Assembly (NCBI RefSeq): GCF_001038505.1
Contig: NZ_LDPY01000001.1
Span: forward strand, 2,108,001-2,172,000
DNA length: 64,000 bases
Source: Puniceibacterium sp. IMCC21224
GTDB lineage: Bacteria; Pseudomonadota; Alphaproteobacteria; Rhodobacterales; Rhodobacteraceae
Direction: 5' to 3'
Part shown: piece after piece, positions 62,723 to 64,000 of the stretch
Layout of the letters: every line of letters begins with the position of its first letter
Position numbering within the stretch: position 1 is the first letter of the stretch
Made by a program: the position numbers and the translations under genes
Notes under the pieces: generated by a model
Databases searched by the model: none
What the model was told of the DNA's origin: nothing
The model's input: the letters and a program-made list of their open reading frames with translations, nothing else

Positions 62723-63208
62723 TCACTCGTTCAGAATGTCACGCAGGCGCGCCTGTTCCTGTTCGCTCAGTCCCGCCTCATCCTCTGGCGGCGCAGCGGC
62801 CCGCCCCCGAACGTAAAACACGCCCATAGCCAGTGCCAACAACAGCATCAAAGGGCCCGCCGCCCAAAGCAGAATATTTGCACCACCCATTGACGGTTGC
62901 AGCAACACAAATTCGCCGTAGCGCTCCACGATGAAATCAATCGCCTCTTGATCGTTATCGCCGGCCACCAAACGTTCGCGCACCAGAATCCTGAGGTCAC
63001 GGGCAAGCGACGCGTTGGATTCGTCGATGCTCTCGTTCTGGCACACCAGACAGCGCAGACCCTTGGACAGCGCGCGCGCACGTGCCTCAAGCGCCGGATC
63101 ATCCAAAACCTCGTCCGGCTGGACCGCATAAGCCGCACCGGCAAAGACGCCGAGAACCACCCCAGAGGCACTGCCTAAAAGCAGCAGCGACAACAGCAGC
63201 GCCTTCAT
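62723..63208 (-). CDS. ccmH: Cytochrome c-type biogenesis protein CcmH
   Basis: The 161-residue protein is the apocytochrome c thiol reductase CcmH (Ccl2). It has a signal peptide (about residues 1-28), the redox motif LRCLVCQNESI with Cys53 and Cys56, a following helix bundle (LARDLRILVRERLVAGDND, IVERYGEFVLLQP) and one membrane span (LLWAAGPLMLLLALAMGVFYV). The short tail shows that CcmI is not fused. Its start overlaps the end of ccmF by four bases, typical of the ccm operon. Confidence 0.95.
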   Translation of the reverse strand: MKALLLSLLLLGSASGVVLGVFAGAAYAVQPDEVLDDPALEARARALSKGLRCLVCQNESIDESNASLARDLRILVRERLVAGDNDQEAIDFIVERYGEFVLLQPSMGGANILLWAAGPLMLLLALAMGVFYVRGRAAAPPEDEAGLSEQEQARLRDILNE

Positions 63209-64000
63209 TCTGCGGGCACCGCTTTGGGCTGTGCCGCCTTGCGGGCGCCAGCGGCAATGCGATAGCGTCGGTCCGACAGGCTAAGCCCGCCACCCAGCGC
63301 CATCAGCAGACATCCCCCCCAGATCCAGTTCGCGAGCGGTTTGATGTAGGTGCGGATCACCCATCCGCCGTTCTGTTGTTCGTCACCGATGACCACATAG
63401 ACGTCGCGCAGAAAACGATAGTCGATTGCGGCCTCGGTTGTCGGCATTTGCGCCACCGGATAGGTGCGCTTTTCCGGGTACAGCGTACTCACCGCCCGCC
63501 CACCTTCGAACAGCGCAACCGTGCCCTTGGTGTAGAAATAGTTCGGGCCCTTGCCGCTCGCCACGTCCTGCAATGTCAGCTCGTAATCGCCGACGTCAAA
63601 GCTTTGGCCGACTTGGACGACGCGGATATCTTCCTGTTGCCAGGCCATCAGGCCGGCGATGCCCATCATGGTGACACCCATCCCCGCATGGGCCACGGCC
63701 TTGCCCCAGTCGGCGCGCGGCAAACGCAGCAGGCGTGACATATCGCGCGACCGTCCGGTCCGCGTCCAAAGGTCGGTGAACGATCCAGCGATCAGCCAGA
63801 CCCCGAGGAAAACACCAATCGGTCCCATCAGGCTGCGTCCAGTCTGCATCGACCAGACCAGACCAGCCAGCGCAAGCGCCAGCCCAAAGGCCGGCAGTAA
63901 CGCCCGCAAAGTGCGCGTAACCTTGCCACGTTTCCACGCCATCATGGCACCTAGCGGCAGGATCAGCCCCAGCAACATCATGAATGGCGTAAAGGCCATG
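63205..64000 (-). CDS. ccmF: Cytochrome c-type biogenesis protein CcmF, C-terminal part
   Basis: The visible 264 residues are the C-terminal part of CcmF, the large membrane subunit of the haem lyase that joins haem to apocytochrome c; intact proteins have about 650 residues. Spans are visible at about residues 5-20, 32-50, 57-75 and 226-243 of the visible part, with the periplasmic domain containing QEDIRVVQVGQSFDVGDYEL and YFYTKGTVALFEGG and the conserved DVYVVIGDEQQNGGWVIR. The gene runs off the right edge of the window, so its start is not seen. The Met at 63999 is internal. Confidence 0.93.
   Translation of the reverse strand, partial: MAFTPFMMLLGLILPLGAMMAWKRGKVTRTLRALLPAFGLALALAGLVWSMQTGRSLMGPIGVFLGVWLIAGSFTDLWTRTGRSRDMSRLLRLPRADWGKAVAHAGMGVTMMGIAGLMAWQQEDIRVVQVGQSFDVGDYELTLQDVASGKGPNYFYTKGTVALFEGGRAVSTLYPEKRTYPVAQMPTTEAAIDYRFLRDVYVVIGDEQQNGGWVIRTYIKPLANWIWGGCLLMALGGGLSLSDRRYRIAAGARKAAQPKAVPAE

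Overview
The window looks like the chromosome of a marine alphaproteobacterium of the Rhodobacteraceae / Roseobacter group. The basis is the high GC content, the alphaproteobacterial SOS boxes (GTTC-N7-GTTC or its complement GAAC-N7-GAAC) upstream of recA and lexA, a VPLPA-CTERM protein, an EmrE-type pump beside a non-pyrrolysine MttB homologue, a LuxR solo, RTX and related secreted proteins, and family sequences that read like those of roseobacters. This is inference from gene content; no search was run. Layout. 0.5-4 kb: a YibQ-like divergent polysaccharide deacetylase, then a leftward set of corrinoid protein, small membrane protein and DUF1638 protein. 4-7 kb: arginase and ornithine cyclodeaminase, with a divergent Lrp/AsnC regulator, then a decayed IS5-type relic. 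7-13 kb: a RACo-like corrinoid-activating protein, a membrane protein, a CaiB/BaiF CoA-transferase, a 3' fragment of an agmatinase gene, and guaB. 13-20.5 kb: an EF-hand relic, YitT protein, VPLPA-CTERM protein, icd, Bcr/CflA-type MFS pump, FrnE-like oxidoreductase and acyl-CoA synthetase. 20.6-23.1 kb: an AT-richer accessory cassette of four small unknown genes, three of them overlapping, next to an IS1-type transposase. 23-33 kb: XRE-cupin regulator, entericidin lipoprotein, peptide-binding protein, a candidate small RNA, bdhA plus patatin, GNAT, DUF502, pseudouridine catabolism (psuK-psuG) and HupE/UreJ. 33-39 kb: RTX protein, rpsB-tsf, and an aroQ-luxR pair with overlapping ends. 39-43.7 kb: a mobile-element graveyard (truncated IS30, complete IS3 element, truncated and frameshifted tniQ, IS5 relic) around tRNA-Arg(UCU). 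43.7-64 kb: MttB homologue, SMR pump, typA, DUF1330, alaS, recA, a frameshifted sulfotransferase-like gene, lexA, comEC, gltX, gltA, a large acidic protein with a duplicated domain, an enoyl-CoA hydratase, a DUF2087 protein, ccmH and the end of ccmF. How the genes fit together. The methyltransferase (43.7 kb), corrinoid protein (3.1 kb) and activator (7.1 kb) can form one corrinoid-dependent demethylation pathway although they are scattered. Arginase makes ornithine and ornithine cyclodeaminase turns it into proline. BdhA and the patatin point to hydroxybutyrate or lipid turnover. RecA and LexA carry matching SOS operators. The least explained stretch is the 20.6-22.1 kb cassette. The most complex rearrangement is the IS cluster left of tRNA-Arg.
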